From: Sipunculus nudus
Taxonomy: Eukaryota > Annelida > Sipuncula > Golfingiida > Sipunculidae
Assembly (NCBI GenBank): GCA_026874595.1
Contig: CM049317.1
Location: 35,306,901 to 35,370,900, forward strand
Length of the DNA: 64,000 bases
Direction: 5' to 3'
Of this stretch, positions 24,728-37,200 are shown one piece after another (position 1 is the stretch's first letter; each line of letters opens with the position of its first letter). The notes beneath the pieces are model-generated. The model worked only from the letters and a program-made list of their open reading frames with translations, had not been told where the DNA came from and searched no databases. The position numbers and the translations under genes were made by a program.

Positions 24728-27700
24728 TAGGAGCCTGGTAGAAAATCATCTTCTCAATAATTTTTAGTTTATCATTTTGCAGGTGTGCATTCTCTTGATA
24801 GACACTCAAGGCCTGTATGAGCTTGACAACAGGGCACAGCAATCTGCTACAATGACCACATTGAGCTGTTTAATAAGCTCAATGCAGGTATATTCCATTA
24901 TCGCCGACAACATATCGAAACACCAATATTCCGTTAACCTGGATAAATTACTATAAAAACATGCACACACTCATTAAACTTATATATACATGTATATACA
25001 TTTTGATTAATTTGATTTCTAACATCTCTCATTATTTCACGTCCCTTTTTGTCTAGGTGGTGGCAGATTTCAAAATTGTTCGTTACCAATATGCCTGAAC
25101 TTCTTTGTATTTTCTTATAATTTATGTATTACAATTTCATAGATATATAACGTTACGATTGAAGTGTCGGAGGAAGATCTGGAACGCTTAAATGTGAGTA
25201 CTGTATTCAAAACCGTAGCTTAAAATATACTTTTTAATCTTTAGATGTTTACAAAATTCCTCCCAGTAGATAATTTTGATAAGATGTGTCGCACAAATCA
25301 TACTTACAGGTGTTTGGAAGAGCAGCACAAATACTAATGGAAAGGGATTCGTGCAAAGAAGGGACATCTAGCAAGCCCGTGCAGGTAAATAAAATATGTA
25401 GATTTTTGACCGAAAACATTTTCCAATTCCGGGGATTTCCGTCATTCTTTTACGCATGCTGATATATTCAAAAATAAATTTGTCTAAATATTTAGTCAAG
25501 ATATTAAAGTTGATTGTGTCAAAACTTTCAGAAATGCAATATAGACTTCAGGCATTGATGTTGTTTCCGTGCAGTGTCTTAGCATCTGCGTTTGTTGCAT
25601 AATTTGATCTTATGTATTTTTACCTTATTTTGTTTGATGTAAGATGATGTGTGCTATCGAATTTCATACCGGTAAGAGATCCATTGTGGACGAAAGGCAG
25701 CAATCCTTGAAACGTAGGAATAGCTTGGTCCTAATTGAGGATCATTCCAGTTTCGTCACATTATTTTAAAACAAATATACCAGAAATTGCGATAGCGGTC
25801 TGCATCAAGCTGTAAAGGGTCGCCGAGCAGAAGGCTAGTACGTACATGCAAGTCATAGATGACATCAGTTTTATCCATCTGTTTTTTGTGAGCCAAAATT
25901 GTATTTTCCACCTATTACTTTATAAGTAAGACAATATCGCAATTTGGCTTTAATAGGATGAGCAAGTGGGGAATGAGTATGAACTGGCGCTAATTTGTTC
26001 ACCTAAGCCAATCACTTCTTGTGTTCATACAAATAAGAAACCATAAACACTTCAGAATATCATGGTTATATGATGGTTAACTAATCCTTTCACTGGTTGA
26101 CACTTAGGTCACTGTTAACTACAGAGAAATCCCTTTTTGCGGGCATCTCTGTACTAAAGGCACCTACTATTTACGGCCATTCACTGGCAGTGCCTTAAAA
26201 TTTACTTTTTATTGTCATATATTTATTTTCTCAATTGCTGGCACCTCCCTACTGTGAATACTAGCAGTTATCTAGGAACGGGGCTGTCAAAGTACGTCAG
26301 TATTGCAGGCAAATGGACAGGCGAGCCTGGGGCAAACGCGGATAACTCCGAGGTTCTTTAATCTTTAGCGGCCATCCGATCAACTGTTTTAAGTTTGAGC
26401 AGTGTGCGTTGCCCTCAAACGCCCGAAGTGGCTTTCCTGACATGCCAGGTGTGAACATGGCGTGTATTGGTCCTCTCTGTGAACACATTTGTTTTTTTTT
26501 ATAGATCTTAATCAGTTTCCCTGTCGTGCTTATGACTGGGCTGACAGTCTGCCTGATGGCTCATCTGAAGTTGATAAGGTCAATTTAAGCTATCATCAGA
26601 CGTGTCAGTTTCAGCAAATCTCATTAGCGGGTCTGCGATTCAGTGATGAATTCATGAAATTATTATTGTGCCCCCGAGGACAATAGGATCAATGTCAGTC
26701 ATTTAGAATATTGTGCCCCCGAGGACAATAGGATCAGTGTCAGTCAACTAATTTTCGGCATACATGCCTGTGTATGAATATTGATGTACACCAATTTATG
26801 AAATCCTGTCAGGAAAATAAACGCGTAATAATTTATGTGATATTTATTACCAAAGCGACAAAATCTCAAATACAACACAGATTATTAATTGTCAATGAAT
26901 ATTTACATGCTGGGATGTATGCTTGGACATACATTGGAAATATGTATCGAGACATGCATAAGTTGAATGATACTCAAATCAGCATTTTACTACTCTTGCA
27001 TTTTTTTTCACGTCCCAGCATAATTAGATCCTCGATGCTATTTACCAATATGATTTTTTTCCTGCTGGTCAGTTAACTTTAATAATTTTTAGAACCTTAT
27101 ATTTATTGTGAGAGACTGGAGTGTTGACAATACATCTTTTCCACATGGACTAGAAGGCGGAAGAAAATACCTTAACAAGATACTTCGGGTGAGAAATGGA
27201 ACAAACATGATTCATATAAGTATGATATGGATAATTTCTTTTTAGAAGACCAGGAAAAGGGCAGGACAGGAATAAAATAAACAGCCAACAGTATAATATT
27301 TTATATGTCTTTATAGCCAAGCGTTTCGGTCACAAATATAGGGAATGACTTCAACAAATATAAATTGTTTATTCATTGATACAGAAAGTAATCAAGAAAA
27401 AAAATTGTTAACGTGTTATAGACAAACATATGTTACCATATCACAGGGTCATAATATCCCTCAGAAGCAAAAGCACCTGCGAGAGGAGCTCTTTGCAAAA
27501 GTGGGCGACCTAGCTTCTTTTCTTATGCCTCATCCTGGTCATCGGGCAGCAGAAGGTGTGGAAGGATACAACGGAAACTTGTCAGGTTGAAATACATTGC
27601 GTAACCTGTCGTTACTTAAGATACGTGTCTGTGTTTTTCTAATAATCATATTTATTTTAAGCGCAGCTTCACAGTTTTTACATACAAAGTTTTGACCTAT

Positions 27701-30575
27701 TTCCGTCAATGGATAAACACACGCCGTTTTCTTTCACGCACTCACCTACAGTCTCTTCGTCATTTTTCATGGATGAAGGTAAACTTGGATAGGCCTATAT
27801 TTCAAATAAAATGTTTGTAAAAAATATTGGATAACTTCCAGGGTAGTCAGTAGTTGCTTATCATATTGAAGTCTACTTGCTCATTCAGTTATCTTTTTCA
27901 TTTGCCCAAATTACATATGTATGATTCTTTTTCAGTGAAAATTTGAATATTTCTTTACCTTTTATGCAAATTATTATAATCCAAGTTTTCAAATTGCTTA
28001 TACTATCACATTCTAGCTGAAAAAGCCTTCATTTTTCAGGACTTAACAAATATTTCAAGAAGAGTCTGAATGATCTATGCAAATATTTATTCGATTTAAA
28101 AAGTATCTGCAAAATGCATCGTGGGGACAAACTACTTTTTGGAAAGGACCTTTGTCGACGTATCATGGTACAGTTTTATTTTCAGTATTACCTTGTATAT
28201 AAATGTATTGAATTTTCGTCATTAGCACGTGATACAATAACAATTGATTTTAACCAAATATTCTGAATATTACTTTCAGCTTTATGTCTCAGCATTCAAT
28301 GCAGACCTGTGTGCAATACCGGTATCAACCGTTGATGTGAGAATTAGTTTACTCTGATGACGCGTCACTGGTGCTTCAAAATCAGAAGTGTCAACAAAGC
28401 CGATTATACAATAACACTATAAGAAATATTATAGTCTAAATTGTTATTTGAAATATATTTTTTGACAATTATATTGCATTATCATATCAAACACACGCAT
28501 TTCACCACATATTACACTGAAAATAAAACTACGTTTTTTCAATAAGTATACATGTTTGTAGGAACTCTCCTGCGAAACAAACAAGTTATCATACAAGAGG
28601 GCCATAAAGCGTTTCTGCGAATCGCTTCATGAGGTGATTTTTTTTTAATATCTGCATTATTTTATTTTGTTGACATTCCCATGATAGACTGAAAACATTA
28701 TTAGCTCTTCATATTTCCATAGTTGTTATGATTAGAACACTAGATATTAACATAAGCATCACATTGCAGTTGGTGAGAAAATCTGTGATTACGATTGGAG
28801 ATGAGGAGATTCAACGAATGAAATTAGTGGCTCTATCTTTGTACGATTCATCAGCAATTCCTGACAGTGAAAATGTGACTTTGTATAGGGATAAATTGGA
28901 AAGTGACATGGAAAAATTAGGACCATCTACAACTGTCGTAAGTTATGCCAGCATCTACATTTATTATATCGCATCTACTTTATACATCCGTCTCAGACGG
29001 GATATATTATGATATATTATGAGCATCGTATGTCCGTCCATGAGTCCGTACGTCTGTCCGTTAACTGGTAGTGTCGCCGCGATGACATACCTGAGCTCTG
29101 ATGGAATTTCAAAAAACGTCCTTAACTACTTACCAATAGAATTTGTCGTCTTAGTTCGATTCCAGGCAAAACCGCGCATGTTGATGAGGTAAGAGTTCAC
29201 ATGGCTTCTCTGTGGTATTCGAATTCCCGCAAAATTTATGCATATTTCTTGAGGTCAGAGGTCATAAAAGACGGTTGTGGTATTAATGGGATAAATACAG
29301 ATTTCTTGGTTGTTATGGGAAATGAAGGACACATTAGCTGAAAATTTATTTCTCATAATTTAGCACATACATTATGTACAATTCTACTGTACCAAAATAC
29401 CCTTTTCGGGCCGCGTTTCATTTATGACAGTTTTGATAAACAGTTTTTCAATTATCTTGCAATGGGCCCTGCTTAATTTATCACCGTAGTCTCAGCATTA
29501 ATCAATAGTATGATTAATAAATGTATTTTTTGTATAGCTGTATTTAGCTGTACATACTACTTCCGGCGTTTGTGATCTCTGCGGGTCAAAACATTCTAGG
29601 GGTTTTGTATGCCCAATCCTGGAGGTCCCAAAAACTATGGTTACAATATATGCCTGCGCCTAGTCATATAATCCCTGTGAGTGCGCGAGATACTTCTAAA
29701 ATAACTGAAAGATTTCCTTATACGCAGATTACAACCAAAAGAGCAAGCAAATGAATTGACCTTAACTGTACCTTACCGCGCCTCCTTGTTATGCAAATCT
29801 TACAAAATTATTTTCAGTTTTTTTTCAATGACGGAGGACCTTGCATAGATTTATCATGTACTATAATGATTACACCATTATCATTATTTATGTTGTGTGG
29901 TTTTCTCCTGTCATTTCTAACTATATATAATGAGAGCACTACAGTTCAAACTAATGTCTATTTGGTCATGTCACTTGATCCGTTAGGGAAATAATAAAAA
30001 TTGAAATGTGAGGAACTTGATTCTATATTTAACATTTCTCTCAATCTTGATTGACACATTTTACAGTCAGTTACCTGTAAAATGTCAGTATGGAAATATC
30101 AATCAAATGGTTCATTTTTAAGATTGTCCGTTTCAAACTAAAACTTAACAGAAGTTGCATTATCGGTTGATCACTCTTTGTGAAGAGTTGAACCATTTGT
30201 AGAAGTCACAACAAGATTTAGCATTACACTAACTCTAGAATGTTAACTGTAATTATATGTATATATATATATATATATTTTCACGGAAGTGTATCTATCT
30301 TACAGTTATGATATCTTAGCATTGATAAATATTGCGGTTGTCCATGGTCCAGTCAAATCAATTATTTCACGAAATGAATGAATATTTACCCTTTCCATAT
30401 ATTGGATGTTTACAGATAGCATAAGAAATGCATGAATCCTTTTAAATCCAATACAAATGTGCTTGACCTATTATTTATGACCTATAGCACCCTGAGGGGC
30501 ATCGTGTTTTAGAAGCTGTCTCTTACTACTTAAGAAATATGAAGTTGGTAAGTTTAGTTTTGGTTTATAATAATA

Positions 30576-30609
<34 letters not shown>

Positions 30610-31057
30610 TATTATTATCATTATTATTATATTATAATATTATTATTAATAATGCGCCTTGTTAGTTAGAAACCAAACTAAGAGGGCACAACCTTGTATC
30701 AGAAATGCACGATTGATTTGATAATTATAATGTGTGTAGTTAACAGAATGACAGTTCAAATGTTTAGGTTAACCAACCATTTGTTATGTGAAATTCCGTA
30801 CAGATTGTGTATGTTCTTAGCTTGTTAGCGATACTTTCATTATCGACCAGAGTACATGTATGGTTCGAGAATAATCTGATAGAAAAAACATATGATATTT
30901 CCAGAATCAAGGGAAGAAAAAGCCAGATGAGAAATTCGAATCTCTGCACGAGGAATACAAATGGAAAGCATGCAATTTAATAAATGATCCAGTGCTAAAG
31001 ACCGATCTAAGGGACACGATTGACAGTATGAAAGCAATTCCATTGTCTTTCAATTAA
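20849..31057 (+). CDS. Lectin-receptor GTPase: 2x CTLD - TM - GBP/atlastin-like GTPase, 852 aa
   Basis: Twenty-two exons: 20849-20909, 21004-21261, 21565-21669, 21792-22040, 22197-22340, 22729-22818, 23030-23118, 23235-23277, 23402-23476, 24151-24347, 24518-24661, 24783-24887, 25143-25193, 25310-25384, 27093-27188, 27447-27585, 28040-28167, 28280-28336, 28562-28633, 28770-28937, 30488-30547, 30905-31057; 2559 nt in frame. Residues 1-20 form a signal peptide; CTLD1 is about 22-141, CTLD2 142-272, the stalk 273-309, the membrane helix 310-332 and the basic stop-transfer KRRHR 336-340. From 372 a dynamin-superfamily GTPase begins: P-loop GPFRTGKS 417-424 (Arg420 equals the GBP/atlastin catalytic arginine), switch T466 in TTLGIWIW, G3 DTQG 492-495, RD 569-570 in VRDW. 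A helical region runs from about 655 to the end. No C-terminal membrane hairpin is present, unlike atlastin. The CTLDs lack EPN/QPD. A ligand-clustered, membrane-anchored GTPase is inferred. Confidence 0.9.
22729..23476 (+). other. Stalk, membrane and linker exons 6-9 of the lectin-GTPase gene
   Basis: Exon 6 encodes a Ser/Thr-rich stalk. Exon 7 encodes the helix VIVSVVSGILGLSVIVFFAI and onward, ending in phase 0. Exon 8 encodes MNRKRRHRATFKKD. Exon 9 encodes a 25-residue cytosolic linker with no recognised motif. Phase changes from 1 to 0 after the membrane exon and returns to 1 before the GTPase, so the linker exons are the bridge between modules. Confidence 0.85.
24348..24517 (+). repeat. 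(CT)n(AT)n microsatellite filling intron 10
   Basis: Intron 10 of the lectin-GTPase gene is only 170 bp, and most of it is a CT run (about 24379-24433) followed by an AT run (24436-24481). The long pyrimidine tract lies 84 bp or more from the acceptor. Confidence 0.9.
24696..24724. repeat. (AT)n microsatellite in intron 11
   Basis: AT dinucleotide run between the exon 11 donor (24662) and the exon 12 acceptor (24782). Confidence 0.9.
25385..27092 (+). other. Intron 14 of the lectin-GTPase gene, 1.7 kb
   Basis: Larger than most of its neighbours, and it separates the G3 half of the GTPase from the RD-motif exon. It contains a locally GC-rich block at about 26280-26760 with a 45-bp tandem repeat, probably an old transposable-element remnant. 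The open frame at 26489-26686 follows a TATAG acceptor but does not fit the phase-0 intron without an early stop, so it is not called as an exon. Confidence 0.6.
26665..26745 (+). repeat. 45-bp tandem repeat, two copies
   Basis: ATTGTGCCCCCGAGGACAAT and the following bases occur at 26665 and again at 26710, with one substitution in the shared 36 bases. Confidence 0.85.
28990..29240 (+). repeat. Dispersed repeat copy in intron 20
   Basis: Shares ordered blocks with the reverse complement of about 47045-47285: ATATTATGATATA, a run of CCGTCC/GTCCGTTAACT units, GTCGCCGC, ACTTACCAATAG, and TTCGATT..AGGCAAAA.CC. Two copies with the same block order define a dispersed family; its class is unknown, perhaps a MITE or the end of a larger element. 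Confidence 0.65.
30566..30655. repeat. (TTA)n microsatellite in intron 21
   Basis: Imperfect TTA/ATT trinucleotide array shortly after the exon 21 donor. Confidence 0.9.
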
Positions 31058-31259
31058 ACATTATTACCTTTTATTAGAAAGAAAAGAAATATCGTGACGC
31101 TATAATCTTATCATGACGCTGTAAACTTTTGCCATTCCATTCCAGTTAACCTACCAGTTTTATGAAAGTCTAATTTACCAATCAGATTAAGGTAAATCTA
31201 TAAGAAAAAATGAGATACTTAGTTGTGTATACTGTATAATTATTCAATTTTACATTTTA

Positions 31260-31265
31260 AATAAA
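31260..31265 (+). promoter_or_regulatory. Candidate polyadenylation signal for the lectin-GTPase gene
   Basis: AATAAA about 200 bases after the stop codon at 31057. Confidence 0.45.
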
Positions 31266-34200
31266 TGCATGGTATATTTTGATTATTATTTTATTTTCTT
31301 CTTAAAACCCTCTGACAAATAATTAAAGTATTTAATTCAATGTAGGCAACAACAACAAAACTGAATCGAAGTATGCGTTAAAAGTACACATGCTGAAAAT
31401 ATTGTTATAGCCTCGAAATAGCCAAGGTGAACAAACAATCGAATAAAAATAAATTCTTAATCAAATAAAACTGTTATTGGAAGAATTTATATATCAAAGC
31501 GGGGAAAAAAATTTTAATTGATCCAATGACAAGATTTGATAAAAGGAATCTGGTTTGAACGTTGCTTGGCGACAGGAATACATGTGAGAATGATGCTCAT
31601 TTCTGTTTTGTTTTGTTTTTGTTTTCGCAAAGTGCTCACAAAAAACAAACACGTGAATACAAGTGTCAATAAATGTTGAAAATACAACAAAATAAGCGAG
31701 ATGAAGTAAGTACTCCTAGGGTAAGAAAACGTACTAGTTGTATTTGAATCTACAGACATGAAATTTAATATTAGTTACAGACAGGGAAATAAATGAGCAT
31801 GCCGAACCTCCTTCGCCCCAAAACAAAAAAAATCCAAAGTTCTAAAACAAATGAACGCATATACAATTTTTGAATATGTATGTAGCGAACTTGTCCCAGC
31901 ACACATATGTACGAAATTTCCTTGGATACTTCGTGTCCATTGTTCAGAAAAAAAACTAAGGAGGACAGACGACTGCACATGCCGCGCCATAAGCATGGCT
32001 CACATGTGAGGTACATTTTACATTCCTTCGTGTTTGATATTAAGATATTTTGATACCATAACATGAACTCTACACTGATGTTCCTAGGGGTCAATAAGAG
32101 AGTATAATCAGGGGTGTTTGGTTGGCGGGGTATATTATAGCAGGGTTAAAATGGAACTTAAGTTATTTTTACAGAATACAATTTCTAATCCTTAGACTTA
32201 GACTCAGCAAGGCATCAAACATACTTTGCTTTACATACTATTCACGCTCAGGTTCAATACAAAATAGCCATCTGTGCAGTCAATTTTCCTTTTTTTTCCT
32301 TCACTTAACATCGAAATAATTGCATTCATACAAAGGTTTGAGCCGAACACAAAATATATTATTATATATAAATTATATTATAAATAATATTATAAGTTGA
32401 AAATCTCTTACACATGCATTCTTGTCATCTTACAAAATATAAAGAAGCCCATCCCAATTTTATCGATATACTTGAAACATACACTAAAATGAAATAAACA
32501 GAATAGAAAAAATAGTTTATTCAGCAGAACAAGGCCTCAGGCCCACAGTTCAAACATACATGTGGTGCATATATACCATCAACCAAACATTCAATTTCAA
32601 ACAACAACTGCCACAGCAATTACCAGTGGGGCCACTTAATGACTTGAGTTAGCTGCTTGTGTAGCAGTGTATACCGCGGGCCTGTTATCACCAAAGCAGA
32701 GGTATCGGGTTTTTTCACTCAGTGTAACACGTACAATGGGCCACTGGTGAATGGATCAGCAGGGCCATGTACTATATTTTATACTCTCAAACAGTCAGTT
32801 TTAAGTCAACAATTTCCATTTTGGTATGTTTAGAAAGATAATTTTGTGGAGCTGATTATGTTAAAAAATGGTTAAATTATATTAGATGTCAGCTGGGCAA
32901 GGACGCAAATTTCATACCAGACTAGGCAAACACATGAAATACCCAGGAATACTTATAAAATCCAATTTTACAGTAACAATTTTTCCTTGAATTATACTTT
33001 ATTTGTTTTTTTTTTGCAGCTGAGGCCTTCAACACCTGTTTTATTTCATTTTTTCTTGTTCCTCTATGGTCAGTCAAACCTCATCCTGTCAGCTTTTTTA
33101 AACCTTTCCCCGAGGTCTATTCTCATTAAATTCTCAGGTCTGTATGTACCTGTTATTTCCAAGGAAAAAGTAATATTATTTTATCAAATGAAGAACTATA
33201 AAAACCTCATATTAAAACCAGATCTGAATATATTATATCAAACATTTCAATTGTGAAGTGTACACGAAAATGTAAAATTATAGATATCCAAGGCAAGCTT
33301 ATTAGTCTGAATGTTTCTTGTTTAAGGATATTATATGACTACAAGTGCGAACAGGACCAAACCACCCCCTGAAAATCCGGTCCAACACATAAGCGGTCCG
33401 GTCCTGGTCCGGTCCAGCCGTGGGTGGTCTGGTCCAGTAAGGGGACCTGTCCAGGGGGTTCCATTTAGTAAAATATAAATAAATTAAAATTGTAGTTTTT
33501 GTGCTTTTTTGATCAAATATTTAACACAAAATCGAATATCACATACAAAGCAAACCCTGCAATAAATGTAATATTATAATCTATACGTGAATCGCAGGAC
33601 CTGGTTTGATTTCTGAATGACAAATATAAAATCTCAATTTTTGGTAATAATTTGACAACAGTTGAATATTTTGTATAAAAAGCGCAGGGGATGGTGGGGG
33701 CAGACTTTGCTTGGCGAGGATGGCTATGAGTTTAATGTAGTTATTGGATGAAAATTGTTCTTATTTTACTCTGATACACAGTGATACATCCGATAAAGCA
33801 TCAGCATTGTGCAAACAGAGCAGGGGACAATGATTCCAATGGTTAACACGTCATCACAGTCATAAGTTAATAACCCAAAATTACCCTTTACTTGTACTTA
33901 GAGAAAAAAATATATAAAACAATACCCTATTATTAAACTTTGCCAGCTGCAATTGCTTTAAATACATTCACTTAGCTAATAGACTTTCTTTGACAAGTTA
34001 GTTGATTTGTAGGATGAAACTAAATCCCTGAAATCATCTGTTTCGCATAATTCGGTCCAGGAATAAGCGGTCCAGTATTTTTTGTTTGCGCCTCAGTCCA
34101 GCCTTATATTGTGGACCAGTCTGCACCTCTAGATATGACCACCTGAAGGAATCACACTTTTACACATTTATTCAGTGTATTATAGGCAGGTCCATGAAAA

Positions 34201-37200
34201 TGAGACATAAACATGAACATTTTATTTCACTTTCCAATGCAAGTTTTCTGAATATTCTTGAACCGAGTTCGTCCTATCAGGAAATATTTTAAAAGTCAGT
34301 TATCTTGAAAAATGCTGGAGATATTTCATTATGAAGTTTATGCTTTAAAAATAATAATTGTAATAAAATGGTGGGTAAAATCAGTAATATAGAACTTGTT
34401 GCCTGTCTTTTTTAATTTTACACATCCTCGGACAAAGATAAGGTTGTGTTTGACACTAATTATAATATGCTAATTATCAATCATTCCGTAACCCCCCCCC
34501 CCGAAAAAAAAGATAAGAAGTTCAACAACACAAGGAGTGGTAAAAAGGTTCCAATTTTAGATCCTCTTTTTATGCCTAAAAAGCTTCAGATAAATGTTAT
34601 CACTTGATATTATTATTTTAATTAATATATAATAATAATATGGTTAAGGAATGATAATTCATGGCAGTGTATACTGAAGTTACGGAATGAGGTTACGGAA
34701 TGATTAACATGGTATCTATGCCTGTACCTGGGGAACTTGTATTTTCTTTCCTTTCATTTCGATAAAGCAGGACTTATTCATCATCATATAAAGAAATTGC
34801 TTATCTTTATAGAATTAGAAATGTGATCAAATTTACCTTATAAAAATACCAGAATACAGTTTTGAGTTTGACCATGCATAATTAACCAGGCTTAAATCAG
34901 ATGTAAAATACATATATTTACCATAATACCTTTCTCATCAGAGCCTAATCATTCTTTGGTGTTTTACTGAAGGGCGATTGCTAGGATAACCCTGATGATG
35001 CATAGCACATTAATCCCTTTTCTTTATGAATCAGTCATGTATGGATTTTGGAAGGATTTATCCAGTGTTTTATAAAAGTCACACAAGTTATATTATGTAT
35101 GTACAATATGCCGTCACAAGCGTTCGTTCTGTTACCTCGCTTTTGTCATTCCGTAACCCATTAGATTTATAAATATTTCAGTTATTTAAATATTTCAAAT
35201 AAATTAACTTGTACATTTTGAGCTGTTGTCATGATATCTGTTAAATGTTCTTGTTAATATATTTACTTAATTCCACATAAAAAAAATCAAATCACTTTGC
35301 TAACCCTGCACTGCCTAGGGAAATAGTTTGTTTAAAATAATTGATTAATTACTTTATTGTTTCAGTAAATATAGTCCAGAATCTCATTTCGAAACTCGGC
35401 TTATATAAGAGTAAATGAAAATGAATACACATCATAATCTGTATAAGCAATATATATATATGACCACGATTAGAAATCACATATTCACACATTTGTTCCC
35501 ACCTGTGCATTGTGGCTCTCCAAAAAGCTTATATAACCGTGATTGAAAATGAATACGCGTTAAACTCATGCTAAACCAGTTTTGAAGATAAACATTACCA
35601 TGAATATTATTGGTTCATATAACAGTAACGTCAGATTTCTGTGCGTTTCACTTTTTATAATTAAATAACATTTTCCAGTCATCAAGTCAGTGTACATAAA
35701 TTAAATTCTTAATCATTCATATTAATTGATATTAATTTATTTAACTTACTGATGGTCTTCTGATATATTGTTGATAAATTAAAGGAGAAAATAATTAGGC
35801 ACTTGTTACAAATGTCATATATATGAAATGTGATAAAAGAAAGTCAAACACTCATAGTGCACCCACCTAGTTAGGTCTATTTTGAACACTGAAGTGCTAA
35901 AGTGTAGGCCTAAAATTGCCTGAGACAATGAATTTAGGTTGTTACACTGATTGTTAAAAAAATGAAATCAACTAAATATTACTTGTGATACAGAGCCAAA
36001 CATGTCTTGTAATGCAGAAAGTAATTATTTTGTGGTTAAAAATTGGATTACAATAGTTATAGCCAGTTAAAAATGTCAAATTTACTTGGTACCCTGGTGT
36101 TGTTAGCCCCACCATCATGCCTTTACTATGGCATATGTAACTGTCTTACTATACTGGGCAATCAAATACTTGTGTTAACAGGTTTATTAATGAAGTTGAT
36201 GATAAGATTGGGTTAATGGGACACATTCGATTTGTACTGTTCAAATCAAGCATTATTTAACAAAATGCCATGATCCAGCTTCCCTGGACACTGTGGTTGC
36301 TAGGCAACTACACCCTACTTGCAGGTGGGGGTATCATTTACCAGTGCAGCAAACACAGCCTGTGGCTCAGGCATTAACTGACCAAGATATGTGCTGTAGT
36401 AACTGCTGTGCTGCTTTACCAATACAAACTTTGCAGTAAAAATATACTGTAAATAGTAATAACGTTCTGAAAAAAAAATAAATGTGAAAAAATATTAAAT
36501 AAATAATCAAATTAAATTAAGTAAAATAAAATAGAAAAGAATAGAAAAATGCAAAACGTTTATTATATGAAAATATTACAAATACGTATATGCCTAGAAT
36601 TCATACAATATACTAACATATGGTATTCTGGCGGCTGAAATATTTAGTAAAAGTAGTGTTACAAATATTATAAGAAAATTATAAGATTATCGGGTTTTAT
36701 GGGACGAGGAATTCATGTTTGATGTAAAAAGTGACCTATTTTCTCCTTAAAATCTAAGATGGCGGCAGAAAAGTATTTTCTCTCAAACTTGTCCTATGAC
36801 CTCCATTATGAGGTCTAGTGGTTCATTTCGCCATAAATTTTATTTCACTGCATGTAATATTTGAGAAATTGGTGAGTGTCTCTCTAATAGGTAACGGTGA
36901 AACCCGGATAAGCCCAAACTCCAAGATGGCCACTCTCCTACATTTTTATAATTACTGTTTCATTGGTTTTGCCTGCAGTACTGTTCGGTATATATGGATT
37001 CATGTGTTTCTGGGATCGAGGAATTCAAATCTGATATTAAGTTGGTAATTTGACCCAACATTTTTAACCCACGTTCTTAGAAGACCGCTGATTTACCCCA
37101 AGGCTACTTTATTCAATATTAACATTTGGTCTTCACTTAGTCTTAAGTCTTCCAATGCTGTAAGTTCTGAATTTTAATATAAGCAGTAGAACTATGCTCA

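Larger units (their letters stand above)
24151..31057 (+). other. GBP/atlastin-like GTPase exons 10-22
   Basis: Thirteen exons that read continuously as a large GTPase. Exon 10 begins with the first strand and P-loop, exon 11 holds switch I, exon 12 holds DTQG, exon 14 has VFGRAAQILMERD, exon 15 the RD motif and GLEGGRKYL, and exon 16 FLMPHPGHRAA (the atlastin FLLPHPG site). Exons 17-22 cover the remainder of the G domain and the helical region. The order and spacing fit atlastin more closely than vertebrate GBP1, while the switch TLGIWIW is GBP-like. Confidence 0.9.

Noticed and set aside
26489-26686. Extra exon in intron 14 of the lectin-GTPase gene
   Set aside because: The acceptor is plausible, but in the required phase 0 the frame meets a stop without a usable donor; the block contains a tandem repeat and looks transposon-derived.
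24201-31057. GTPase as a separate gene starting at the internal ATG
   Set aside because: The residues before that ATG already match the first strand of the G domain, and exon 10 has a proper acceptor in the phase supplied by exon 9.
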